A DNA stretch of 59,827 nt from Prochlorococcus sp. HOT208_60m_813B04 (GTDB taxonomy: Bacteria; Cyanobacteriota; Cyanobacteriia; PCC-6307; Cyanobiaceae), in contig MWOU01000239.1 in NCBI GenBank assembly GCA_002025975.1, positions 1-59,827 on the forward strand, read 5' to 3'. Within the stretch, counting starts at the first letter, position 1; each line of letters begins with the position of its first letter. This document shows positions 34,292-43,887 of this stretch, piece by piece. Both the position numbers and the translations under genes were made by a program. A model generated the notes under the pieces. The model saw only the letters and a program-made list of their open reading frames with translations, was not told where the DNA came from and searched no databases.

Positions 34292-35215
34292 GAAGTTATT
34301 AAGTATTTCGAGGCTTTTTTCCCATAAATTTTTTCTTTCTTTTTTATTCATAGCAAAAGGAGAAGTAGGGGATAGTTTTGGATGACCTCTGAAATTAAAT
34401 CTAGGACCATAATGATCACCTCCTCTTACGTCTGGTGAAGTAGCTGCAAAAAGCTGAGGTAAAGCACCCATCTCAGCAGTTTGAAAAATAGGACTAAATA
34501 ATTCCAATGAGAATGTTTCTAGTGGACCAGGGTTAGGTTTTTGAGCAGTAAAGAGATTTGTTTTTGCAATTCCTGGGTGAGCAGCTAAAGAAAGTATACT
34601 TTTGTGCTTTAAGTTCTCATTTAGTTCTAAAGCAAACATTACATTTGCCAATTTGCTATTGGAGTAAGATTCCCATTTGTTGTAATAGTTCTCGGCTTTC
34701 AGATTTTTCCAACCAACTTTGCCAAAAAATTGTGCTCCGGAAGTCACAGTCACTATTCTAGATTCTTCTTTTTTTTCAATAATTGGAAGTAGCTTTAGAG
34801 TCAAAAGCATGTGAGCTAGATGATTAACTGCAAATTGTATTTCATATCCCTGGGCACTAAGAGTTTTAGGCGGATGCATAATGCCCGCATTATTGATTAG
34901 TAAATCCAAATTTTCAAAATTATCAAAAATTTTGGACTGAACTTCAACAATATTTTTTAAATCTGACAAATCTAATTCTAAAGGTGTAAATAATCCTTCA
35001 GGATTAAGGCCTTTAAGTTTTTTGATAGTTTGATTAGCTTTTTCAAGTGATCTACAAGCTATAACAACATGAGCATTTTTTTCTGCTAATGCCTTTGCAG
35101 TGTAGTATCCAAGACCACTATTCGCACCAGTAATTAGCGCTGTTTTGCCTGTAAGGTTTGGAATATTAGATGTTTCCCAGTTAGAGATTTTAGGTCTTGA
35201 AATAGTGGCAGTCAT
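34286..35215 (-). CDS. Short-chain dehydrogenase/reductase (POR/retinol-dehydrogenase-like)
   Basis: This 309-aa SDR has TGANSGLGYYTA (cofactor loop, residues ~29-40), NNAGIMHPP, and the catalytic Ser (VTSGAQ) with Tyr-x-x-x-Lys (YSNSK). The H-x-A-x-P-G segment (AAHPGIAKT) follows. NADP preference is suggested by the CRS motif. Similar to light-dependent protochlorophyllide reductase relatives, but substrate unknown. Confidence 0.85.
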   Translation of the reverse strand: MTATISRPKISNWETSNIPNLTGKTALITGANSGLGYYTAKALAEKNAHVVIACRSLEKANQTIKKLKGLNPEGLFTPLELDLSDLKNIVEVQSKIFDNFENLDLLINNAGIMHPPKTLSAQGYEIQFAVNHLAHMLLTLKLLPIIEKKEESRIVTVTSGAQFFGKVGWKNLKAENYYNKWESYSNSKLANVMFALELNENLKHKSILSLAAHPGIAKTNLFTAQKPNPGPLETFSLELFSPIFQTAEMGALPQLFAATSPDVRGGDHYGPRFNFRGHPKLSPTSPFAMNKKERKNLWEKSLEILNNFL

Positions 35216-35323
35216 TTAGTAATCCTGCAAATTGCTTTGGAATTTAACCAGAATTTAATTACTCTTCCACTGTAAATACTGGAAGTCAGTATCGTGAGCT
35301 CTTATTGAAGGTACTATTTAAAA

Positions 35324-36073
35324 TTATTTTTCGATTGAATATTGCCATTCGTTATTTTGAGATAAACTTTTCTCTCTAAGTAACTGTAATTTCCTACTAT
35401 TTATTTTTATAACTATCCCATTAGTTGGATATTTCGCAAATATTTTTTTCTCTAACCAATTTTTTTTATATATTTGGATTTCGCTTGTATGATTTGTGAA
35501 GTAACTGTCAGGGGTGCTGAAGCCACATTTTTTAAGATAGTTAAGGGTTTCGTATTGATTAAGTCTTCCATTAAGTATTTGGAAACAGCAAAAGCGGAGA
35601 CTTTCTCCAATCCCTTTCTTATCATTGAGGTATTTTCTTGTAATTCTTTGGGAAATGCCGGCAACTTGGTTTGTAGCGTATAGTTCACCTCTAATTTGAA
35701 AATCTCGTTTGATAGGAATACAATCGGGGACATTTTTAATTTGTTTAATTTTGCTTGAGACATCAAATCCTTTTTTTGTAATAGCTTTATTAAACTTGCC
35801 ATCTACATATTTAATTGCAATAGCACAGCCATCAATTTTTGGTTGAATGCTTAATCTTGTTTTTGTTAATAAACTTTCCAAAAATTCTTTATAGTTTTCT
35901 TTAGCTAATTTTGGCAAAAGTTTATTACTTTTTTGATTAAAGTAGTCAGGCTCTGGATCAACAGGAATAAAGAGCTTTTCAAGTTGCTTAAATGCATCAT
36001 CCGAAATTATGCCTTCACCTATTCTGTATTCTTCATCTAGATACTTAACATCTCTCACTAATAAATTATTCAT
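35324..36073 (-). CDS. Stand-alone NAD-dependent DNA-ligase adenylation-like domain
   Basis: This 249-aa protein resembles only the first third of LigA: a short Ia-like start (YRIGEGIISDDAFKQLE) and the nucleotidyltransferase core with adenylation motif KIDG (K79-G82; LSIQPKIDGCAIAIK), RGELYA and GIVIKIN. It lacks the OB, zinc, HhH and BRCT parts of a ~670-aa ligase. Either a truncated or divergent ligase, or a repurposed adenylyltransferase. It has no internal stop. Confidence 0.75.
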   Translation of the reverse strand: MNNLLVRDVKYLDEEYRIGEGIISDDAFKQLEKLFIPVDPEPDYFNQKSNKLLPKLAKENYKEFLESLLTKTRLSIQPKIDGCAIAIKYVDGKFNKAITKKGFDVSSKIKQIKNVPDCIPIKRDFQIRGELYATNQVAGISQRITRKYLNDKKGIGESLRFCCFQILNGRLNQYETLNYLKKCGFSTPDSYFTNHTSEIQIYKKNWLEKKIFAKYPTNGIVIKINSRKLQLLREKSLSQNNEWQYSIEK

Positions 36074-36346
36074 AATAATTTTGATAAATATTTAAAAATC
36101 TTTTAGATATAAATAAATAAAGATTTGAAAATTAAAATTAGATCTAAAAAGTAATTGACCACTAAATATCCTCCTACGCAGAGAGCGATTTAAGAGTATA
36201 AAATGTACTGACAAGGCGTTTAAATTAAATACTTCAATCAAACATATTTACTTAAAAGTGAAATAGAAAATTTTGAGGATTAATTTATAAGCAAATTTTG
36301 GAAATTTCTATCAATACAAAAAAAAATTTTTTAAAGTTATTAGAAA

Positions 36347-37501
36347 ATGTCATTTTTATTAAAAGCTCAAAATACATGGGAAAATTTTGCGAAATACAAA
36401 ATCAACGGTTATGCAAAATTAAGAAATTTTGATTTTGGGCCAAATAACGAAAGTTCAGTTTCAAAATTATCGCCTTTCATTACTCATAGAATATTATCGG
36501 AATATGATCTGATACATGATATTAAAAGTAAGTACAAAATCAAAAATTCAACTAAATTTGTTGAAGAAATATTTTGGAGAGTTTACTGGAAAGGGTGGAT
36601 GGAAAATAGACCTAAAGTTTGGAGAAATTTTATTTCAGAAAACAATCTAGATTTTGATTATGAGTTATATGAAAGTGCAATTAATGGCAATACAGAATTA
36701 GATTTTTTTAATTCTTGGGTACATGAACTAAAGCAGTACAACTATTTGCATAACCATACAAGAATGTGGTTTGCTAGTACTTGGATATTTAATCTAGGAC
36801 TCCCATGGCAATTGGGAGCAAAGTTTTTCTTTAAATATCTTTTTGATGGAGATGCTTCATCTAATATCCTTAGCTGGAGATGGGTGGGAGGATTGCAAAC
36901 GAAGGGAAAACAATATCTTTTTTCATCATCAAACCTCAGAAAGTTTTCAAATAATAGATTTAATGTAGAGAAAATAAGTAATCAACAAATTTTTCTTGAA
37001 GAATCTAATCAAATACCATTTGAAGATGAGATTTATAAAAATGATATGGATCCTAAATCAGATAATCTGATTATGTTTGAAAATGATCTACACCTTGCAA
37101 CCCTTAAAAATTTAATTCCGAGCTATAAAAAAGTATTTATTATCCTTTTAAAAAATGAACAAAGACAAATTAAATTGTCTGAATCTGTATTGAAATTTAA
37201 ACAAGATTTGGTCTCTGAATTTGTAGAGCAATTTGATACTGTTGAACAGATTGATCCTTATTCATTGGAAAATACTTTTAAAAATACTAAGGAAATAGAC
37301 ATTATTTATCCTGGAGTGGGAGAAAATTATGATTTCATAACTGAGTTTAAAAATTTTCACCATAAAAAAATTTTTAATCTTGTGCGGGATGAAGATTTAT
37401 TTGCTTGGAAATTTGCTAAAAAGGGGTTTTTTAAATTTAAAGAAAATATTCCAAAAATAAATCAGAGAATATTAGAAAAATATTCAAAAAATAATTTTTA
37501 A
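36347..37501 (+). CDS. Photolyase-type FAD-domain protein with reversed domain order
   Basis: This 384-aa protein resembles the C-terminal FAD-binding domain of photolyases/cryptochromes at residues 1-~215: LSPFITHRILSE, FVEEIFWRVYWKGW, LHNHTRMWFASTWIF and FDGDASSNILSWRWVGG. An alpha/beta part (~239-370, DNLIMFENDLHLATLKNLIP, IDIIYPGVGENYDFI) follows instead of preceding it. The usual N-terminal photolyase domain is absent. DNA repair versus light sensing cannot be decided here. Confidence 0.75.
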   Translation: MSFLLKAQNTWENFAKYKINGYAKLRNFDFGPNNESSVSKLSPFITHRILSEYDLIHDIKSKYKIKNSTKFVEEIFWRVYWKGWMENRPKVWRNFISENNLDFDYELYESAINGNTELDFFNSWVHELKQYNYLHNHTRMWFASTWIFNLGLPWQLGAKFFFKYLFDGDASSNILSWRWVGGLQTKGKQYLFSSSNLRKFSNNRFNVEKISNQQIFLEESNQIPFEDEIYKNDMDPKSDNLIMFENDLHLATLKNLIPSYKKVFIILLKNEQRQIKLSESVLKFKQDLVSEFVEQFDTVEQIDPYSLENTFKNTKEIDIIYPGVGENYDFITEFKNFHHKKIFNLVRDEDLFAWKFAKKGFFKFKENIPKINQRILEKYSKNNF

Positions 37502-37588
37502 CTTAGTTGAATTCCTAATCAGAAAAAACCCACTTGGTAGGTAAGTATAAATACTTATTTAGGTGCGACTTTTGTTCTTAAATCCACG

Positions 37589-38188
37589 ATGGATACTGTG
37601 ACTAGTTATTTTTACTTAAGGATAATTTTTTTAATAGTGCTTTCAACAATTCTTACCAAGTCGTTTAGCAAAGATACTGCTTTATTAATTCTTAGAGTTA
37701 TAACTGGAACTGTTCTTATTCATCACGGTTATGAGAAATTAGCAAATATAGAAAATTTTGCTGATGCTTTTGTAAGACCACTTCATCTCCCATTTCCAAT
37801 ATTTTTATCATACATAGCGGCATTCTCAGAAATAGGTGGTAGTTGGCTACTAATTATCGGCTTAGCCACAAGATTTGGAGCTTTGGCAATTGTTGGAACA
37901 ATTTCTGTCGCTATATATCACGCACTTGTTACTTCAGGTTTTAATATTTTCTTACTAGAGCTTTTACTTTTATATTTCGCTTCAGCAACTTCAATTGCAT
38001 TAACAGGTCCCGGTAATTTCTCCCTAGATGAAGTCATTATCAGAATTTTGAAATCAGAAGATGAGGAGGAAAATATATCTTCAACAAAAGCAAAATTTTC
38101 CAAGCAAGTCGAGGTAAAGGAAGAAACAAGTAAAGGTGGCTTATTTCAATTTTTGCAAGCCAACATACTCTCAGATACTTCAAGCTAA
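37589..38188 (+). CDS. DoxX-family membrane protein
   Basis: This 199-aa protein has four helices. RVITGTVLIHHGYEKL, ADAFVRPLHLPFPI, AAFSEIGGSWLLIIGLATRFGALAIVG and a charged C-terminal tail are typical of DoxX. Distinct from the frameshifted DoxX-like gene at 11.5 kb. Ends 9 bp inside the convergent small gene. Confidence 0.85.
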   Translation: MDTVTSYFYLRIIFLIVLSTILTKSFSKDTALLILRVITGTVLIHHGYEKLANIENFADAFVRPLHLPFPIFLSYIAAFSEIGGSWLLIIGLATRFGALAIVGTISVAIYHALVTSGFNIFLLELLLLYFASATSIALTGPGNFSLDEVIIRILKSEDEEENISSTKAKFSKQVEVKEETSKGGLFQFLQANILSDTSS

Positions 38189-38353
38189 CTTTTTAGGATA
38201 AAGGTTATTGATTATCTCTAACCTTTTTCGATAACTGTTTCTCTTCTCAATTTTTATCTTAATTGTTGCTTCAGAAAGACTTATAAATAGCCCTACAGCT
38301 GTCACCCAAGATAAAAAAATAAAGGGGTTTTCTGGAATTTCTGAGAAATTCAT
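38180..38353 (-). CDS. 57-aa membrane microprotein
   Basis: A hydrophobic segment (residues ~10-25, PFIFLSWVTAVGLFI) then a basic helix (IKIKIEKRNSYRKRLE). Convergent with DoxX, overlapping 9 bp. Family unknown. Confidence 0.5.
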   Translation of the reverse strand: MNFSEIPENPFIFLSWVTAVGLFISLSEATIKIKIEKRNSYRKRLEIINNLYPKKLA

Positions 38354-38427
38354 ATGAATAATACTTCTTTTTTAAAACTGACCGATCACTATATGTTTTT
38401 CAACCTAAATATACAATTTAGAAATAT

Positions 38428-38979
38428 TTAAGGATTAATTTCAACTTTTTCCCATTTCTTAATCTTTTCCCAAAGGTATCGTTTATGAACAGGCTGTTCT
38501 AATTTAAGAAGATCTACTGAATCGATTTCAAAATTTAGAACTACAAAATTTTCTGACTTGGGTAGATTGGATAATGTTTTATAAGTAGATTGGACTTTTG
38601 GGTTTATTTTCTCTCCAGGAGATCCCCATAACCAAGAAGATTTTGATTTTTCTGATAATAAATCCCAATAATTTTTGTTATCACTTAATTCATGTATTTT
38701 TCCTTTGAATCTATATTGTGATTTGGTTTTCAAAAAGAACCATAATATTTCTGCATTAGGGTTAGATTTTAAATGCCCAATTTTTTCACTTCTTCTATCT
38801 GTAAAAATAATCATTGAACTATCTTTATTCCATCCTCTGAAAACAACTGTTCTTAATCTTGGCTCATTTTCTTCGCTGACTGTTGCAAGCTGTATCCATC
38901 TATTAGAGGGTGATTTGCCCTCTTTTTTTCTAGAAGATTTTAAATCTTGCCTCCAACTGGGTAAGTTGTTATCAGGCAT
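38428..38979 (-). CDS. PNPOx-like FMN-binding split-barrel protein (Alr4036 family)
   Basis: This 183-aa protein contains WIQLATVSEENEPRLRTVVFRGW and FTDRRSEKIGHLK, and a C-terminal PVHKRYLWE segment, typical of pyridoxamine-phosphate-oxidase-like proteins. FMN binding is likely; substrate unknown. Its start lies inside the end of the upstream membrane gene (8 bp), indicating an operon. Confidence 0.85.
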   Translation of the reverse strand: MPDNNLPSWRQDLKSSRKKEGKSPSNRWIQLATVSEENEPRLRTVVFRGWNKDSSMIIFTDRRSEKIGHLKSNPNAEILWFFLKTKSQYRFKGKIHELSDNKNYWDLLSEKSKSSWLWGSPGEKINPKVQSTYKTLSNLPKSENFVVLNFEIDSVDLLKLEQPVHKRYLWEKIKKWEKVEINP

Positions 38980-39589
38980 TTAATTTAGGCAAAATTAGAC
39001 CACTTTTCTTTTTGTATTCTTCGAATGAATCATATTTTGAGAGCGATTTATCTTTTTTTATCATTCTTGGTAGAAAAACTATAGAGAAAAACAATGCAAG
39101 AATTACTAATGGTATGAAACTCATTGAAAGTATGGCGAATGATAGATAAATCAGTATTTCTCCTAGATAATTTGTATTCCTTATATTTTTAAAAAATCCT
39201 TCTTTAATTAAATCTTTTTTTAATTTAAGAGAAAAATATTTTTGGGCATCACTAGCAAAGTGTAGAAACACACCAATTATATTTATAGATATAGATGCAG
39301 CTATTACGATATTTGGAACAGATTTCTGTGATGAGATAAGAATGTAGGGAGCTACCCAGTAACTTCCAAGGAAAATAAAACCAGTAACTGAAGTTAAAAA
39401 ATTGATTTTTTCTTTAAAATAAGGATCTGGGAATATCTTTTCTTTTAAAAGCCAAAGTAATCCATAAGTACCGTGCAGAGCTAAATAAACGTAAGGAGCG
39501 ATTGTAAAATTATCAAAAAAAATCATAAGGCCTATTACTACAAATGCAGTGAGCCCCTTGTGAAGATTAATTAATTGATTAAGTTTCAT
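38972..39589 (-). CDS. DUF1295/isoprenylcysteine-methyltransferase-like membrane protein
   Basis: This 205-aa protein has about five helices, and RNTNYLGEILIYLSFA near residue 138 matches the conserved end of the steroid-reductase/ICMT-like group. Precedes the FMN gene with an 8-bp overlap. Enzymatic role unproven. Confidence 0.7.
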   Translation of the reverse strand: MKLNQLINLHKGLTAFVVIGLMIFFDNFTIAPYVYLALHGTYGLLWLLKEKIFPDPYFKEKINFLTSVTGFIFLGSYWVAPYILISSQKSVPNIVIAASISINIIGVFLHFASDAQKYFSLKLKKDLIKEGFFKNIRNTNYLGEILIYLSFAILSMSFIPLVILALFFSIVFLPRMIKKDKSLSKYDSFEEYKKKSGLILPKLNA

Positions 39590-39656
39590 CTTTTTGAATA
39601 ATCTAAAAAATGAAATTATTTTCTGTGGATCTAACCTAAGTCGTCAAAAGTTTTAA

Positions 39657-39728
39657 TGGGCGATACTGGATTCGAACCAGTGGCCACTACCGTGTCGAGG
39701 TAGTGCTCTACCACTGAGCTAATCGCCC
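39657..39728 (-). tRNA. tRNA-Val (GAC)
   Basis: 72 nt folding as a cloverleaf: acceptor GGGCGAT/ATCGCCC, D arm TAGCTCAGTGGTAGAGC, anticodon stem CTACC/GGTAG with loop TCGACAC (anticodon GAC), T arm with GGTTCGAATCC, discriminator A. CCA is not encoded. Confidence 0.95.
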
Positions 39729-39778
39729 AAATTGAAGAAATTTTTTATTCCCCTTATAAGAAAATAGCAGGTTGCGTT

Positions 39779-40570
39779 TCATTTTCTAAGTAATTTAACT
39801 TTCCATCGTTCTCTTTTGGTTATTTCTAAATTTAGAATTTCAATAAATCCTTTATTTTCAAGTTCTAGTTTGTCGCCAATTTTTAGATTAATAGTTGGTT
39901 TATTAACTTTGCTTCCATTTAATCTGAGCATTCCATTTTCTATCCTTTCAATGATTTTGGTTCGTGATACCCTAAAGCCAGCTGAAGCTATAGCATCTAA
40001 TCTTGTGGAAGCTTCTACTGTATTGACAAGTTTTTTTGTTCTTCCAGAAGGTATTTTTAATTCATCTATACCTACTACATTAATTTTTACTTTTACGTCT
40101 CTTAAATAAAAAATATTTTCATCTAGATGCTCAATATCCAAATTATCAATTATCCCTTGTGCTCCCCTATCGCCAATGGTCCATATATCTCCTACTTTGC
40201 TTTGATTTACCCCATTTTCAATTAAGAGGGATCTAAAGTCCTCTTGTGTAGCATTATCAAATAAAAAATTGCCATTAATTTTTATTCCTTGAGCTGGAAA
40301 ATTACTTTTTAGCGCATCCTCTTCAGGAATGCTATCTCCTCTAAAGCAAGCTATCCTAGATCTTTGAGAAGAGGAGAATCCTCCATAAATAAAAAATTTG
40401 AAATCATTTAAATTTTCAAAATTTTTTAAAATCTCCTCGCAAACATAAGTTGAATTAAACCCAGTCCAATAAGTTTCCCAGTGTTTATAAGCTAAGTTAG
40501 CAATATTTATTAATTCCTCAGTTTCTTTTTTGTAGTTTGAATTTATTAAGATTTCTTTTAAGTCAATCAT
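39779..40570 (-). CDS. Photosystem II S4-domain protein (YlmH-like)
   Basis: This 263-aa protein has a C-terminal S4 RNA-binding domain (STRLDAIASAGFRVSRTKIIERIENGMLRLNGSKV, residues ~183-230) and the YlmH-type N-terminal half (FFIYGGFSSSQRSRIACFRG). Cyanobacterial members are named for links to PSII; role not fixed. It starts directly after the gene upstream (40571), indicating an operon. Confidence 0.85.
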   Translation of the reverse strand: MIDLKEILINSNYKKETEELINIANLAYKHWETYWTGFNSTYVCEEILKNFENLNDFKFFIYGGFSSSQRSRIACFRGDSIPEEDALKSNFPAQGIKINGNFLFDNATQEDFRSLLIENGVNQSKVGDIWTIGDRGAQGIIDNLDIEHLDENIFYLRDVKVKINVVGIDELKIPSGRTKKLVNTVEASTRLDAIASAGFRVSRTKIIERIENGMLRLNGSKVNKPTINLKIGDKLELENKGFIEILNLEITKRERWKVKLLRK

Positions 40571-41137
40571 TTAGCCTTCTAAAAAAATTATATCTTTTGC
40601 TTCTGATTGTTTTAGCAAAGCCCATGGTAATTCAGCTCCAATTTGATTTTCAAGTAGAACAAGCCATTTACCCTCTTTGTTAAAATTAATGATTGATCTT
40701 AACTCTTTATTTCTATTAATATTGATACTTGCAGAAGAAACAATGCTTCCTATATATCCTGAACCCATTCCTAAAAGACCTCCAATTAATGATTCCCCGA
40801 TGTTATTTAAACCAAGAAAGCTGAAGGTAGATAAATTTGTCATATTAGAAAAAGCTATTCCAGCTATAAACCCAAATGGCATTAGCCATCTACTCATATC
40901 TTTTTGTCTGATCTTTCTATCAAGTTTAGGATTTAAGATTCTTATATCTTCAAGATTTTGAGATTTGAATAAGATATTTGCTTTCGCATTTAGCAATTCT
41001 ATTTCGTCTAATGATATTTTCTCACTTATTGGTGGGATCAAAATAGCTTCAGAGAGCGTTACTGATTTTTCTTTGAAAACATCAAATAGCTGGATACATT
41101 TATCAATGTCTTCAAATATCACAATACTTTTAGTCAA
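40571..41137 (-). CDS. 188-aa hypothetical with Gly-rich membrane hairpin
   Basis: An N-terminal soluble alpha/beta part (KSIVIFEDIDKCIQLFDVF) precedes a Gly-rich hydrophobic pair (residues ~95-135, FGFIAGIAFS..., IGGLLGMGSGYIGSIVSS). The last ~40 residues are soluble. No family name known. Cotranscribed with the S4 gene. Confidence 0.65.
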   Translation of the reverse strand: MTKSIVIFEDIDKCIQLFDVFKEKSVTLSEAILIPPISEKISLDEIELLNAKANILFKSQNLEDIRILNPKLDRKIRQKDMSRWLMPFGFIAGIAFSNMTNLSTFSFLGLNNIGESLIGGLLGMGSGYIGSIVSSASININRNKELRSIINFNKEGKWLVLLENQIGAELPWALLKQSEAKDIIFLEG

Positions 41138-41236
41138 ATTTCAATCCTCAAATGTTTGTGTGTTATTCAAATTAATAAAATAAGATACATACACTATAGA
41201 TTAAGTTAAAGTAAAAGATTAAAGAACAAATCTTAA

Positions 41237-42823
41237 ATGACAAAAGTTCTCATTACAGATCCAATTGATCAAACAGGAATTGATATTCTTTCACAAGTTG
41301 CTCAGGTTGATCAGAAGATAGGAATCTCTGACTCTGAGTTAGCTTCCATTATTAAAGATTATGATGCTTTAATGATTCGCTCTGGTACTCAAGTGACTGA
41401 AGAGATTATTAACTCTTCAAGTAAACTGAGAATCATTGGGAGAGCAGGAGTTGGAGTGGATAATGTAGATGTTAAGGCTGCTACGCAAAAAGGAGTCCTT
41501 GTGGTTAATTCTCCAGGGGGTAACACAATAGCTGCGGCTGAACATACTATAGCTATGATGTTGGCCTTATCTAGACATATTCCAATTGCTAATAGTAGTA
41601 CTTTGTTAGGTAAATGGGAGAGAAAGAAATTCGTTGGGAATGAGCTTTATAAGAAAAAATTAGGTGTAGTAGGTTTAGGGAAAATTGGTGCTCATGTAGC
41701 AAAAGTTGCTAATGCATTAGGAATGGAAGTTTGCGGATATGATCCCTTTGTTTCAACTGAAAGAGCTCAACAAATCCAAGTTAAACTATCTGATCTAGAA
41801 GATTTATTCAAACAATCCGATTATGTAACTTTGCATTTGCCTCGCACACCAGAGACAGAGAATTTAGTAAATATGGAGGTGCTTAAAAGTATGAAAAGTA
41901 GCGCAAAATTAATTAATTGTGCTCGAGGAGGCTTGATTGACGAAGAGGCGTTAGCAGAAGCTTTAAATAAATCATTGATTGCAGGTGCTGCAATTGATGT
42001 TTTTTCTAAAGAACCTTTGGAATCTAATTCACCACTTTTGAAGGTTGAAAAGAATCTTATTCTTACCCCCCACTTAGGAGCATCTACTAGGGAAGCACAA
42101 GAAAATGTAGCTGTTGATGTTGCCGAACAAATAAGGGATGTCTTGCTTGGTTTATCTGCTAGAACTGCAGTAAATATTCCAGGTTTGAGCCCTGATATAA
42201 TGGATAGTTTGAAACCGCATTTGCAGTTGGCTGAAACAATGGGTCTTCTTATAAGCCAGCTTTCAGGTGGGCAGATACAGAAACTAGAAGTAAAGCTACA
42301 AGGTGAATTTGTTCAACATCCTTCTCAGCCATTAATAATAGCGAGTCTAAAAGGTCTCCTAAGTAAAGCTTTGGGAGATAGGATTAATTATGTGAATGCT
42401 TCGCTAGAAGCAGATTCAAGAGGTATTTCAGTAGTCGAGAATAAAGATGAGGCAAGGCCTGAATTTGCCAGTGGGTCGCTTCAGTTAACCACTTATGGAG
42501 ATAATGGCGACCATAGCGTAGCAGGAAGCATTTTTGCTGATGGGGAATTAAGAATTATTAGTATTGATCAATACCCAGTTAATGTATCGCCAAGCAGATA
42601 TATGTTAGTTACCAGGCACAGAGATATGCCAGGCATTATTGGCAAACTGGGGTCTTTATTAGGTAGCAACAATGTAAATATTGCCTCTATGCAAGTTGGG
42701 CGCAAAATTGTTAGAGGGGAAGCTGTTATGGTTCTAAGCATTGATGATCCAATACCTAATAAGTTGCTTGATACGATTATTGAAGTAGATGGGATTACAA
42801 ACGCTAATCCCGTTACTTTATGA
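41237..42823 (+). CDS. serA: D-3-phosphoglycerate dehydrogenase
   Basis: This 528-aa long-type PGDH is the first enzyme of serine synthesis. NAD-binding GLGKIGAHVA, catalytic ARGG (NCARGGLIDEEAL), AIDVFSKEP and LTPHLGAST match SerA. The C-terminal ASB and ACT domains (MLVTRHRDMPGIIGKLG) give regulation by serine. Cytoplasmic. Confidence 0.95.
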   Translation: MTKVLITDPIDQTGIDILSQVAQVDQKIGISDSELASIIKDYDALMIRSGTQVTEEIINSSSKLRIIGRAGVGVDNVDVKAATQKGVLVVNSPGGNTIAAAEHTIAMMLALSRHIPIANSSTLLGKWERKKFVGNELYKKKLGVVGLGKIGAHVAKVANALGMEVCGYDPFVSTERAQQIQVKLSDLEDLFKQSDYVTLHLPRTPETENLVNMEVLKSMKSSAKLINCARGGLIDEEALAEALNKSLIAGAAIDVFSKEPLESNSPLLKVEKNLILTPHLGASTREAQENVAVDVAEQIRDVLLGLSARTAVNIPGLSPDIMDSLKPHLQLAETMGLLISQLSGGQIQKLEVKLQGEFVQHPSQPLIIASLKGLLSKALGDRINYVNASLEADSRGISVVENKDEARPEFASGSLQLTTYGDNGDHSVAGSIFADGELRIISIDQYPVNVSPSRYMLVTRHRDMPGIIGKLGSLLGSNNVNIASMQVGRKIVRGEAVMVLSIDDPIPNKLLDTIIEVDGITNANPVTL

Positions 42824-42841
42824 AGAGGCTTGTCCTGGTTA

Positions 42842-43753
42842 ATGGAAACTAAAGATTGGTATAAACTAACTTTTCTGATTGAAAGTGATTCTGAAGAAAT
42901 TATTATTTGGAAATTAAATGAGCTGGGAATATTTAGTTTTTCATTTGAATATTTAAGTAAAAATGAAAATAAAAAAGAAGTGAACATATGGCTTCCAATT
43001 GATGATTGAGGGGAGGGTTCTAGAAATGGTTTGGAAAAAATAATTAGCAAACTTCTAAAAATTAATCCCCCTAAGAATAAATTTTTTGACTGGAGTATTA
43101 TTAAAGAGGAGGATTGGTTGACAAGTTGGAAGAAATATTGGGCTCCTGAATTAGTAGGAAATCATTTTTTAATATTACCTTGTTGGATAAATTTAAATAA
43201 AAAATTTAAAGATAAACAAATCATAAAAATTGATCCTGGAGCAGCCTTTGGTACAGGAAATCATCCTTCGACTTATCTTTGCTTGGAAAAAATGGAGAAT
43301 ATTTTATTTTCTCATAAAAAGGTATTAGATATTGGCAGTGGTAGTGGGATTTTGAGTGTCGCGGCAAGATTACTTGGCGCTCAAGAGGTTTGTGCAGTGG
43401 ATAATGATTATTTAGCTATAAATTCAACTACCTCTAATTTTCAACTAAATTTCGGTAATTTAAAAAGTTTAAATACATATTTGGGATCTTTTAATGAGGT
43501 AATTTTAAAAAATCAACTCAAACAATTTGATTTTGTTTTATGCAATATTCTCGCTGAAGTAATAAAAGAAATGATTCCAAATATTTATAAGTGTTTGAAA
43601 AACAATGGGGAAGTCATTTTCAGTGGAATTCTGAATTCACAAAAGGATGAAATTATAAAAATATTAATTCAGAATGACTTGAAATTATTGGATTTATCAA
43701 CTAGAAAAGATTGGGTATGCATTTCTGCACAAAAACCTAGCGATCCAACCTAA
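42842..43753 (+). pseudogene. prmA: Ribosomal protein L11 methyltransferase, interrupted by in-frame UGA
   Basis: One reading frame runs from ATG 42842 to 43753 apart from a TGA at 43007-43009. Family order continues across it: W-LPIDD then [17 protein letters not shown], where Trp (TGG) is expected at the stop, so the lesion is one base. The methyltransferase core is intact downstream ([45 protein letters not shown]). Re-initiation at TTG 43031 could give a shorter protein. PrmA methylates ribosomal protein L11 and is dispensable in other bacteria. Confidence 0.8.
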
Positions 43754-43887
43754 GCATAAGTTTTTCTTATAGATACTCTTTCATACATTTTATTGTGTCA
43801 TTTTTTACTTCAAAATCTCACATATCGACCTAATCGATGTTAAAAATGTAGTTGATAGGTATTAATTACCAACAATTTTTTATTTAA

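Noticed and set aside
35452..35802. 116-codon frame within the ligase-like gene, same strand
   Set aside because: Out of frame with the adenylation-domain motifs and with no motif of its own; a shadow, not a frameshifted extension.
42568..43050. 160-codon minus-strand frame over the serA/prmA junction
   Set aside because: It lies entirely antisense to well-recognised serA and prmA coding sequence; a codon-usage shadow.
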